Shown: positions 12,734-19,130 of the stretch, in pieces
Position numbering within the stretch: position 1 is the first letter of the stretch
How the letters are laid out: the number at the start of each line of letters is the position of its first letter
Virus record (IMG/VR): IMGVR_UViG_3300037452_000283
Location: 1 to 30,196 of that record
Reading direction: 5' to 3' (one strand)
DNA length: 30,196 nucleotides
Source of the DNA: a virus
Notes under the pieces: model-generated
Database searches by the model: none
What the model saw: only the letters and a program-made list of their open reading frames with translations
What the model was told of the DNA's origin: nothing
Position numbers and translations under genes: made by a program

Positions 12734-12936
12734 TGACCGTCCGGGCCTACCTCTGCATTCTCATCCCGCTCGCGAGCGGGTTTTTGTGTCATTGGAGATA
12801 TCGGCAGATCTCTCGCCGTGGAGTTGGCCCCATCAGCATCTATCATCGGCAGCTCGTCTACCGGGCTGCCGCGTGGTTCTGCTACGGGGCGGCGACGGCA
12901 AATGCCATCCTCTTCCTGACCTGGGCGGTGACGTGA
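12733..12936 (+). CDS. Small two-helix membrane protein
   Basis: A 67-residue protein with two hydrophobic segments (AYLCILIPLASGFLC and AAAWFCYGAATANAILFLTW) and a basic loop between (RYRQISRRG). It starts in a TGATG overlap and ends in a GTGA overlap. A perfect terminator hairpin is embedded in its codons 11-18, so its expression would depend on read-through or antitermination. Confidence 0.55.
   Translation: MTVRAYLCILIPLASGFLCHWRYRQISRRGVGPISIYHRQLVYRAAAWFCYGAATANAILFLTWAVT
12765..12785 (+). terminator. Intrinsic terminator inside a reading frame
   Basis: CCCGCTCG (12765-12772) and CGAGCGGG (12773-12780) form a perfect 16-bp palindrome (at most 8 pairs, fewer with a loop) followed directly by TTTTT. 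This is the clearest Rho-independent terminator in the window. It lies within the first third of the membrane gene at 12733. Confidence 0.75.
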
Positions 12937-13277
12937 GATACATCAATTACGTCGTTGTCGCGGCGTGCACGGTGGCTGGGTTGTTCATCGGGCAGTCGTG
13001 TGGCGGCGACCCAGACCGGGAGCGCGCCGCAGCCGATCGCGAGCTTGCCGAGGATTCCGCGTTAGCCGAAGGCAGGCCACTCCCTCGCATGCACGCCATT
13101 CCCACCGATACGACGTCGGGCCCGATCGAGCACGTCCGTGGGTTCCGCATCTTTCAAGCTGGTGATTGTACCGTCTGGCGGTTCCAAGACTCAGTGGGGA
13201 TACACTACTTGGCGGAAGGACGGACGCCCGCGTATTCCACATCAGGTAAGTACGTCGCGTGCTCGGTGGCTCGGTGA
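12933..13277 (+). CDS. Hypothetical exported protein
   Basis: A 114-residue protein with an N-terminal hydrophobic segment (NYVVVAACTVAGLFIG) followed by QSCGGD. This is a signal peptide or anchor; the Cys is not in a standard lipobox, so lipidation is uncertain. The mature part is charged and then beta-rich (FRIFQAGDCTVWRFQDSVGI) with further Cys. GTG start in a GTGA overlap; it ends in another. Confidence 0.6.
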   Translation: MRYINYVVVAACTVAGLFIGQSCGGDPDRERAAADRELAEDSALAEGRPLPRMHAIPTDTTSGPIEHVRGFRIFQAGDCTVWRFQDSVGIHYLAEGRTPAYSTSGKYVACSVAR

Positions 13278-13414
13278 AATGGAAATTCCAATGGTATCGG
13301 TTGACCGGCGACCGCGCGTGGTGGAGCTTCGCCCTCTGGCATGGCCCCAACCACAGTTGGCATCTCAATCTGCATCTCACGTGGCGGGCGCTCGCGATCA
13401 CGGTCTCTCGCTAA
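13274..13414 (+). CDS. Trp/His-rich 46-residue protein
   Basis: A short gene in a GTGA overlap encoding 46 residues, seven of them Trp (KWKFQWYRLTGDRAWWSFAL, then HGPNHSWHLNLHLTW). Small Trp-rich beta proteins of this style occur in many phages. It ends one base before the next ATG. Function unknown. Confidence 0.6.
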   Translation: MKWKFQWYRLTGDRAWWSFALWHGPNHSWHLNLHLTWRALAITVSR

Positions 13415-13415
13415 T

Positions 13416-14171
13416 ATGAAATCAAAGCCCAGGGGTGGACCGAGAACGGTCAACCGCAAAGTCAAGGCGGCGCCGATCGCCAAGGCCCAGGCGCACGAGG
13501 AAGTTTTCGCAGGGGCCGAGATGAGCACCGAGCGGGCGGGCAGGCGCGGCGTGCTTGTCGGCCCCTACGAAGAAGCCACAGGCCTCGACAACATCGTCGA
13601 CGGCCAACCCATCCCGCCCCCGACCGCCGTGCCCTTCACGCCCCAGCCCGCCCCCTGGTCCTGCCAGTGCGGAGAGAATCGCAACAGCGCCTTAGTCGAC
13701 GAGTGCCCGGTCTGTCACGCCAAGCGGCCGTACGAGTACACGGCGCCTGAGCCCGTGCTCGCAGTCCCATCTGATTATCCCCAACCGGGAGAGTCGATGG
13801 ACGACTACGCGAGACGGATGAAAGGCAAGTCGTCAGATGCGGAAATCGACCGGCAGGTCGACGAGATCATGAGTGGGCGCGAGGCGCGGCCATTGGACCC
13901 CGGCCGCGCCCGCGAGCTGCCCGACCCCCAAGGCCTCTACGCCAAGGGCTACGCCAGCCCCATCTCATTCGCCGGCCCCATAGGCTCCGTCGATGTCGAT
14001 CCGTTGGTCTTACAGATGGCGCTCGACGTAGCGAACAAAGCAGCGCAGACAGGAGTCGTGCAGTCGGTGACCGTAGGGCTTAAGGGCCCATCGCAGGCAC
14101 GAGTGATCGTGAGGTTTGATCTGGATGTGGCATCGGTGCCGTGGCCGAGAGCCGTTAAAGATGAGGGCTAG
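13416..14171 (+). CDS. Hypothetical zinc-ribbon protein (251 residues)
   Basis: The largest protein of this accessory run. The N-terminus is basic and partly encoded by repeat copy 8, here in a different frame (PRGGPRTVNRK). A Pro-rich region leads to a four-Cys zinc finger (CQCGENRNSALVDECPVC, near residues 84-101) of RanBP2/zinc-ribbon type. The C-terminal 70 residues look like a small alpha/beta domain (LVLQMALDVANKAAQTG, then SVTVGLKG). Possibly a nucleic-acid-binding accessory factor. The next gene starts 11 bases before its stop. Confidence 0.65.
   Translation: MKSKPRGGPRTVNRKVKAAPIAKAQAHEEVFAGAEMSTERAGRRGVLVGPYEEATGLDNIVDGQPIPPPTAVPFTPQPAPWSCQCGENRNSALVDECPVCHAKRPYEYTAPEPVLAVPSDYPQPGESMDDYARRMKGKSSDAEIDRQVDEIMSGREARPLDPGRARELPDPQGLYAKGYASPISFAGPIGSVDVDPLVLQMALDVANKAAQTGVVQSVTVGLKGPSQARVIVRFDLDVASVPWPRAVKDEG
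13432..13454 (+). repeat. Dispersed palindromic element, copy 8 (forward)
   Basis: Forward copy with perfect core GACCGAGAACGGTC, starting 16 nt after the A of the start codon at 13416. Because 16 is not a multiple of three it is the one start-proximal forward copy read in another frame. Confidence 0.9.
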
Positions 14172-14433
14172 GGGGATGGACCAAGAAGAGTCAACGGCCA
14201 GTGCACGAGCCGATCAGATGCTCCGGATGGTCGGCGTGCTCGCCGCCGGCCTCTACTTCCTACTGCCCGAAGCGGAACAGCCCGTCTTCCGAGAGAAGCT
14301 CGCGGCCATGCTCTCGGATGATGCGTTCTGGACGAGCGCCGAGATCGCCTATCGTCAAGCACGTGCGGGCGTGTCGATGGACGACATCATGGCCGACGCG
14401 AAGCGGCGTGGCGAGCAAAAATCGAATGGCTAG
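14161..14433 (+). CDS. Hypothetical protein with repeat-encoded N-terminus
   Basis: A 90-residue protein. Residues 5-14 (GMDQEESTAS) come from repeat copy 9; the rest is helical with a hydrophobic stretch (MVGVLAAGLYFLLPE) and a Lys/Arg-rich end. It overlaps the genes on both sides. Function unknown. Confidence 0.6.
   Translation: MRARGMDQEESTASARADQMLRMVGVLAAGLYFLLPEAEQPVFREKLAAMLSDDAFWTSAEIAYRQARAGVSMDDIMADAKRRGEQKSNG
14173..14195 (+). repeat. Dispersed palindromic element, copy 9 (forward, diverged)
   Basis: Forward copy starting 12 nt after the A of the start codon at 14161. It reads GACCAAGAAGAGTC, with one change in the second arm and a G-to-A change in the GGGG arm, and is translated in the common frame. 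Confidence 0.85.
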
Positions 14434-14662
14434 GCACCTCGCCACGATCGGCCGGCTGACGGTCTGGGACCTGAGCGATGCGCCGGATACCCGGCCCGCC
14501 TTGCGGCTCGTGGGTAAGTCGTTGGCGCAGTCGGAAGTGTTGGAACTTGATGACTGCGTCGAATTGGCTCGTCTCTTGGTGAAGTTCGCCGCCAAACATG
14601 GATGGGGATCGGATGAGGATCGTCGGCGCATCATCGCGTGGGCACAGGTGAAAAAGGCGTGA
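14426..14662 (+). CDS. Hypothetical small protein
   Basis: A 78-residue protein: a beta-rich start (ATIGRLTVWDLSDAPDTRPA) and a helical end (DDCVELARLLVKFAAKHGW). It overlaps its neighbours by 8 bases upstream and 4 bases (GTGA) downstream. Function unknown. Confidence 0.6.
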   Translation: MARHLATIGRLTVWDLSDAPDTRPALRLVGKSLAQSEVLELDDCVELARLLVKFAAKHGWGSDEDRRRIIAWAQVKKA

Positions 14663-14781
14663 GCGATGGCTCTGACAAGGGCGATCTCTGGGAAGGCATC
14701 GGCTGCTTGCTCATCAGCCTCGGGATCGCGGCTATCATCCTGGCTATGACGTACTGCATTCAGCACGCGGGGCACGTATGA
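14659..14781 (+). CDS. Tiny single-pass membrane protein (40 residues)
   Basis: A GTG-started gene fitted exactly between a GTGA and an ATGA overlap. After 12 polar residues comes one hydrophobic helix (IGCLLISLGIAAIILAMTY) and a short QHAGHV tail. The two overlaps and the clean helix support it in spite of its size. Function unknown. Confidence 0.6.
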   Translation: MSDGSDKGDLWEGIGCLLISLGIAAIILAMTYCIQHAGHV

Positions 14782-14996
14782 GAACGCTGTATCTGGCCGA
14801 CGCGCGCCAGTTGAAGTGCAACGAACCCGGATGCACGCACCGTGACTGCCGGATCTTTCTCAAGCAGCGATGCCATCCAAAGGCCGCGACGATGGCATAC
14901 GTCGACACTGAGTTGGGCGAGATCTCGATCATCTGCGCCCGGTGCGACCAGGGAATCGCGAGATTCGCCATCGCCCCCACACCGCCCCAGCCATGA
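14778..14996 (+). CDS. Cys/His-rich small zinc-binding protein
   Basis: A 72-residue protein with many potential metal ligands (CNEPGCTHRDC, then RCHPKAA and ICARC). This would fit one or two zinc sites. Starts and ends in ATGA overlaps. Probably a nucleic-acid or protein adaptor; function unknown. Confidence 0.65.
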   Translation: MRTLYLADARQLKCNEPGCTHRDCRIFLKQRCHPKAATMAYVDTELGEISIICARCDQGIARFAIAPTPPQP

Positions 14997-15151
14997 AGTA
15001 CCGCGCCACGCTCACCATCGAAACGCGCGTCAGCTATACCGATCTCGCCCCCGTCGTTGACCCTTCTCGGTCTACCCCCACAGGTTTGATTTTCTCATGT
15101 CCCAGCAACCCGCGTTGCCAGACGCTGCCGCCTTCCGCGAGATGTGCTTAA
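14993..15151 (+). CDS. Hypothetical 52-residue protein with repeat-altered C-terminus
   Basis: The first 20 residues (MKYRATLTIETRVSYTDLAP) look like a normal beta strand pair. Reverse repeat copy 10 then encodes VVDPSRSTP and the frame continues for another 22 residues into the next gene. The tail looks like unplanned read-through, as if insertion of the element moved the stop. ATGA overlap at the start. Confidence 0.5.
   Translation: MKYRATLTIETRVSYTDLAPVVDPSRSTPTGLIFSCPSNPRCQTLPPSARCA
15056..15078 (-). repeat. Dispersed palindromic element, copy 10 (reverse)
   Basis: Reverse copy ending 18 nt before the ATG at 15097. The minus-strand core is GACCGAGAAGGGTC, preceded by one change in the GGGGTG arm. 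Confidence 0.9.
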
Positions 15152-15372
15152 AGGCGAACGACATGTCGCAGCAGGCGCAGTTGATGCTCGAAATCTCAGA
15201 TGAGAAAGCCGGCTACTTCATCGCCCAGTTGCCGAACAAGTTCGCGTTAAAGCCGGTGGTCGTCTTCTTGGATGCGGCGGCGTTAGAACTGGCATGCGCC
15301 AACTGGCTCATCACGAGAAACAAGCTCGCGCAGCAGATGGAAGCCACGCTCGGGCAGAAAGCGGAGGCCTGA
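15097..15372 (+). CDS. Hypothetical helical protein
   Basis: A 91-residue protein (AAFREMCLKANDMSQQAQLM, then ALELACANWLITRNKLAQQM). It lies just upstream of the 450-residue protein with one base between, so they may be co-translated. Family unknown. Confidence 0.65.
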   Translation: MSQQPALPDAAAFREMCLKANDMSQQAQLMLEISDEKAGYFIAQLPNKFALKPVVVFLDAAALELACANWLITRNKLAQQMEATLGQKAEA

Positions 15373-15373
15373 G

Positions 15374-16726
15374 ATGCCACGAAAACGGGCCGTCAAAGTG
15401 GGGTCGGTGCCTGACGGGGGCGGGGTAACGGTCACCGTCGCGCCTGAGACGGAACCAGAGACGGAGTCCCCGACAGCGGAAGAAAGGGCGGCCGATGCGG
15501 AGCTCGGCGCCATGGACGAGGCGAATCCGCGCGCGGCGTACGTCATTCTGTGGCGGGCCAACCGACGCACCGGCCAGAAGTCCCGCATTGGGAAGTTCGA
15601 TGCGAACACGGTCGATGGCGACTGGGTGACTGAGGAGTTCGGCGGCGGGAAGTTCTACGGCCAGAAGTACGCGCCCAGCAAACACGGGGGGTTTCAGTAC
15701 AAGGGCTCCGTCACGTTCGACATCGACGAGACGGTCTACCCGCCGAAACTCCCGTCGTGGTCACCCGCCGCGGCGAAGGCAGCAACAACCCCGGCCCCGA
15801 ATGGCGATGGCAAGTCCGCGGGCCGCCTGGGCGGTGGGGATCTCATCGAAGCCGGCATCCTGCAGCTCTTCCAAGCCTCGCAGGGCATGCAGCAGATGCA
15901 GACGCAGATGATGATGGCGTTCATCGAGAAGATGTCCCACACGCCGGAGCGGAAAGAGACGGACTTGATGCCGCTCATCGTCGCGCTGATCGAGAAGCGG
16001 AAAGACCCGATGGAGATCGCGCGCGAGCTCTACGAGACGACCGCCAAGGCGACGGCCCGTGCACCAGAACCGCCGAGCGCCATGCTCGAGGCGATGTCGC
16101 TCTACGACCGGATCGAGGCTCGTGTCCGACGCCATGCGCCAGGGACGCCCGCGGCTGATCCTACGGACGACTCGATCTTCGGGTTCTTGAAAGCGACGGC
16201 GCCGGATCTCTTGCGGCTCTACGAGAAGCAACTCGACGTACGGGCGGATCTCGTGCGCCGTGGCCTTGCACCAGCGACGGGCCAGCCCGCGAACGGAGCT
16301 GCGCCCGGAGCGCCGAACGGTCAGCCCTCGTTACCCCCGCCGCCTCCCGCTCCCACGATGTACGTCCCGCCCGAGGCCGTCGCATCCGCCGCGGGTGTCA
16401 CTCCAGCAGCCGTCGTTACCGGTCCCGTCACCGATCCCTCTATGCCCATCTGGGCGCCGTTCTTAAAGCCGTTCGTCGGTGAGTTTCTGGACTACGCCAA
16501 GCGGGGGAAAGACCCGAAGGCGTGCGCCGACTTGCTGCTGACACGGCTCGAGCTCAACGACCAGTTGGAAGTGGCCGCGCCGCTCATCGACGACTCGACG
16601 TTTGGCGCGCAGTTCGTCAAAGCCTTTCCGGAGTTTCAGCCGTATGCGGTGTGGGTGGAGATGATGCTACAAGCGGGACGAGAGGATCTGAGCCAGACGG
16701 ATGAGGGTGAGGACGAAAGTGAATGA
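15374..16726 (+). CDS. Large protein of unknown function (450 residues)
   Basis: The largest protein of the window. Residues about 50-120 form a compact alpha/beta unit with Gly-rich strand (ILWRANRRTGQKSRIGKFDA, then TEEFGGGKFYGQKY and VTFDIDE). After an Ala/Pro linker comes a Met/Gln-rich helix (QASQGMQQMQTQMMMAFIEK), charged helices, a Pro-rich linker (SLPPPPPAP) and a helical C-terminal domain with an acidic end. NGDGKSAG is too short a match to call a Walker A motif. The architecture suits a scaffold, core or packaging-accessory protein and it sits last before the methylase, but no family is identified. Confidence 0.75.
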   Translation: MPRKRAVKVGSVPDGGGVTVTVAPETEPETESPTAEERAADAELGAMDEANPRAAYVILWRANRRTGQKSRIGKFDANTVDGDWVTEEFGGGKFYGQKYAPSKHGGFQYKGSVTFDIDETVYPPKLPSWSPAAAKAATTPAPNGDGKSAGRLGGGDLIEAGILQLFQASQGMQQMQTQMMMAFIEKMSHTPERKETDLMPLIVALIEKRKDPMEIARELYETTAKATARAPEPPSAMLEAMSLYDRIEARVRRHAPGTPAADPTDDSIFGFLKATAPDLLRLYEKQLDVRADLVRRGLAPATGQPANGAAPGAPNGQPSLPPPPPAPTMYVPPEAVASAAGVTPAAVVTGPVTDPSMPIWAPFLKPFVGEFLDYAKRGKDPKACADLLLTRLELNDQLEVAAPLIDDSTFGAQFVKAFPEFQPYAVWVEMMLQAGREDLSQTDEGEDESE

Positions 16727-17102
16727 ACAACTAGGGGTGGACCGAGAACGATCAACGACAACGATCCCCGGCGTCAGCAACTCCGTGTTCTTCCGGACGA
16801 AGCGCGCGCGATCGGGCTTTTACGGCGATGAACCCCTCATCTTCGGCGAGCACACCGCGAACGGCCCCCGCGTTTTCTTTAACCGGGAGGGTGTGTTATC
16901 AGCCTGGGGCGGACGCTGGGACGGCGGGCGGTTTCGGATCTCGTTCGACATCTCGTTCGATACGCAACACTATCTGACCGGCGGCCCCGGGCTCGCGATG
17001 CACGCGTGGTTCTGGCGCTATCACTTCGCGGCGGCGCTCAGGCTTAGCCCGCGCGCACCCGTCGTTGACCGTTCTCGGTCCACCCCCGATGTCTCGTCTT
17101 GA
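16719..17102 (+). CDS. Hypothetical Trp-rich protein bracketed by inverted elements
   Basis: A 127-residue protein whose residues 5-14 (LGVDRERSTT) come from forward copy 11 and whose end (VVDRSRSTPDVSS) comes from reverse copy 12. The middle is beta-rich and aromatic (FRTKRARSGFYGDEPLIFGE, LSAWGGRWDGGRFRISFDIS, MHAWFWRYHFAAAL), reminiscent of the small Trp-rich proteins at 1619 and 13274. GTG 16719 is required because ATG 16723 in another frame meets a stop at once. This is one of the two single-gene cassettes in the window. Confidence 0.65.
   Translation: MNEQLGVDRERSTTTIPGVSNSVFFRTKRARSGFYGDEPLIFGEHTANGPRVFFNREGVLSAWGGRWDGGRFRISFDISFDTQHYLTGGPGLAMHAWFWRYHFAAALRLSPRAPVVDRSRSTPDVSS
16734..16756 (+). 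repeat. Dispersed palindromic element, copy 11 (forward)
   Basis: Forward copy with one change in the second arm (GACCGAGAACGATC), starting 15 nt after the first base of the GTG start codon at 16719. Confidence 0.9.
17064..17086 (-). repeat. Dispersed palindromic element, copy 12 (reverse)
   Basis: Reverse copy with perfect minus-strand core GACCGAGAACGGTC, 40 nt before the GTG of the methylase gene. It is the last copy; none is found in the 13 kb that follow. Confidence 0.9.
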
Positions 17103-17126
17103 CGCCGAGCCCGTAGGGAATACGCG

Positions 17127-18020
17127 GTGACAGCGCCGACGCGGCCCGTGATGCGCTACTACGGGGGCAAGTGGCGACTCGCGCCGTGGATCATCTCCCA
17201 CTTTCCGCCGCACCGCACGTACGTCGAGCTGTTCGGCGGCGCTGGATCCGTACTCTTACAGAAGCCACGGAGCTACGGCGAGATCATCAACGACATCAAC
17301 GGCGATGTGGTCAACCTCTTTCGCATACTGCAGGCGCCAGCATCGGCCGCAAAGCTCCGTCGACTCTGTGAGCTGACACCCTTCGCTCGTGCCGAGTTCG
17401 ATCTGGCGCGAAAATCCACGCGGGATCCGGTCGAGCGCGCGCGGCGCCTCATCGTCCGGGCGTACATGGGGATCGGTTCGGGCGGCGCGCAGGGGAAACC
17501 GACCGGCTTTCGGTTTAGCGCGAATCGCGTGGGGACGACGCCGGCGATGGACTGGGCGCGGTGGCCGGCGCAGATCCCGCGCTATGTCGATCGACTCGCC
17601 AGTGTTGTAGTCGAATGCCAACCCGCGATCGAGCTGCTCGAGGACCACGATGATCCGGGGACGCTCTACTACGTGGATCCCCCGTATCCCCTGGCCTCGA
17701 GGCGGGAGGGGTTGCGGCGCAAAGGGCGGTATCGGCACGAGATGAGCGATACCGAGCATCGGGAGGCCTCAGTGGCCCTCCATGGGGTCGTCGGCATGGT
17801 GGTTGTCTCCGGCTACGACTGCCCGCTCTACGCAGATCTCTACAGCGATTGGGAGAGCGACCGAACGACCGCCACGGCCGATAACGGATGTCACGGCACG
17901 CGATCGATCGCAGATGTGAAGCGGACCGAAGTCGTGTGGCTCAACCCGGCCTGCAGCGCGGCTCTGGCTCGTGCTCGCTGCCAACTCAGCTTACTTGACG
18001 CCGAGCCCGTAGCCCCCTGA
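17127..18020 (+). CDS. DNA adenine-N6 methyltransferase, D12 class (Dam-like)
   Basis: A 297-residue protein with the full class signature: YYGGK at 11-15 (AdoMet-binding motif X), ELFGGAGS at 34-41 (motif I) and the catalytic DPPYP at 184-188 (motif IV). D12 enzymes methylate the N6 of adenine, often in GATC. No partner restriction enzyme is present, so it is an orphan methylase, probably for self-protection of viral DNA or control of replication or transcription. GTG start at 17127 with AGGGA a few bases upstream. It directly follows repeat copy 12. Confidence 0.93.
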   Translation: MTAPTRPVMRYYGGKWRLAPWIISHFPPHRTYVELFGGAGSVLLQKPRSYGEIINDINGDVVNLFRILQAPASAAKLRRLCELTPFARAEFDLARKSTRDPVERARRLIVRAYMGIGSGGAQGKPTGFRFSANRVGTTPAMDWARWPAQIPRYVDRLASVVVECQPAIELLEDHDDPGTLYYVDPPYPLASRREGLRRKGRYRHEMSDTEHREASVALHGVVGMVVVSGYDCPLYADLYSDWESDRTTATADNGCHGTRSIADVKRTEVVWLNPACSAALARARCQLSLLDAEPVAP

Positions 18021-18030
18021 TTGTCCGGAT

Positions 18031-18573
18031 GTGCCCGCCCCCCGCGTTCTCTCCCACGACTGGATCGGCGATGATGACTTGGGCCGGATGCGGACCTTGG
18101 GGAAGATGCGAAACCTCGTCCGATGGGGTTCTCGGAATCGCTACGTCCGTACACTCACCGCTAGCGTTTGTAGTACAGAACGCACCCGATCATCAGTAGA
18201 TCTCGAGCACCGCGCCCGCCAGATCCGCGCCTGGTGTGAACGCTCGATCGACTTCGAGAACGACCCCCCAGGCATAGAACTGCTGTACCAGCCGGAGTAC
18301 TTGGCACGGCTCGCCCTGGCGGGTCTTCGCATCCGGTGCGACTGCGATGACGTGGCTACGTTCTCAGGTGCTATCGCGTACTCGGTGGGACTATCTGTCC
18401 AGTTCCGAGCTGTCTCGTTTCTTGACAAACGAGCCCCCTTCGCTCATGTCTTCACGGAGTTAGGCGTTCCGGCACATCTGGGCGGCGGCGGCCCAGTGGT
18501 CGACGTGGACATCACGCGAGCACAACAGGGATTACCGCCGTGCATCTCAAGGGAGATGGTCATCAAGGTGTAG
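18031..18573 (+). CDS. Transglutaminase-like (papain-fold) protein
   Basis: A 180-residue protein. RCDCDDVATFSGAIAYSVG at 102-120 matches the catalytic-Cys block of the transglutaminase-like superfamily (Cys105 followed by DD). AHVFTEL at 138-144 supplies the His, and VVDVDIT at 156-162 supplies an Asp at the right spacing. Bacterial members are mostly Cys proteases or crosslinkers. In phages such genes often lie near structural genes; here it heads the virion module, so protein crosslinking, proteolytic maturation or peptidoglycan-related cleavage are all possible. GTG start; the first 40 residues are basic and of unknown role. Confidence 0.65.
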   Translation: MPAPRVLSHDWIGDDDLGRMRTLGKMRNLVRWGSRNRYVRTLTASVCSTERTRSSVDLEHRARQIRAWCERSIDFENDPPGIELLYQPEYLARLALAGLRIRCDCDDVATFSGAIAYSVGLSVQFRAVSFLDKRAPFAHVFTELGVPAHLGGGGPVVDVDITRAQQGLPPCISREMVIKV

Positions 18574-18607
18574 GCTCGCGGCTTTCTAGAGGCCCTGAGC
18601 GGGTCGT

Positions 18608-19120
18608 GTGCCGATAGTCGGCCGGCGGACCTTCCGCTCCCGTGGCATGGGTGCCGGCGTCGCGTTTCAAGCGCCCGTCATCATGCGCTCGACGATGCAA
18701 GCCCCGCGCGCGCCGAGCGGCGCACCGACCAAGCCTGTGATCACGGTCCCCACGAAGCCCGTCACCATCTCGATGCCGGGCGCCCCAAAGCTCACGATCC
18801 CGGTGCCGGTCATGCCCGCGCCGAAGCCGGTGGTGACTGGGACGAGGACGCAGGCCCCGACGCCCGCAGCTCCGCCCGCGTTGCCGCCGACTTATGTGAA
18901 TTACCAGATCCCGCCGTCTTCTGGGCCTATCCTCACGGGCCCGATCTCGGGGCCTGGCATCACGGATACGACTGGAGCTCCTCCCGCGCCGCCGCCGGTC
19001 ACCGTTGACAACAGCGGCGGTGGTGGTGGTGGGCCGGTGAGCGTCGCGCCTGCGGCGCAGCCCTTTCCCTGGCTCACGATCCTGGCTATTGCCGGCGGTC
19101 TCTACTTGGTGACCCGATGA
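18608..19120 (+). CDS. Pro-rich protein with C-terminal membrane anchor
   Basis: A 170-residue protein: basic N-terminus (VGRRTFRSRGMGAG), about 120 residues of Pro/Thr/Ala-rich sequence with repeated KPV units (TKPVITVPTKPVTISMPGAP), a Gly run, and a final transmembrane helix (FPWLTILAIAGGLYLVTR). It shares the layout of basic start, extended middle and C-terminal anchor with the next two proteins. I infer a virion membrane or spike-linker protein. GTG start; no clear ribosome site. Confidence 0.7.
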   Translation: MPIVGRRTFRSRGMGAGVAFQAPVIMRSTMQAPRAPSGAPTKPVITVPTKPVTISMPGAPKLTIPVPVMPAPKPVVTGTRTQAPTPAAPPALPPTYVNYQIPPSSGPILTGPISGPGITDTTGAPPAPPPVTVDNSGGGGGGPVSVAPAAQPFPWLTILAIAGGLYLVTR

Positions 19121-19130
19121 AGGCGACGTC

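Noticed and set aside
15787-15830. NGDGKSAG as a Walker A motif of a packaging ATPase
   Set aside because: The spacing does not fit GxxxxGK[ST] in a strand-loop-helix context and lies in an Ala/Pro linker.
2775-17086. Dispersed elements as ends of Tn3-family transposons or integron attC sites
   Set aside because: GGGG at the end is suggestive, but no transposase or integron integrase is present and the elements are too short and placed too regularly near gene starts.
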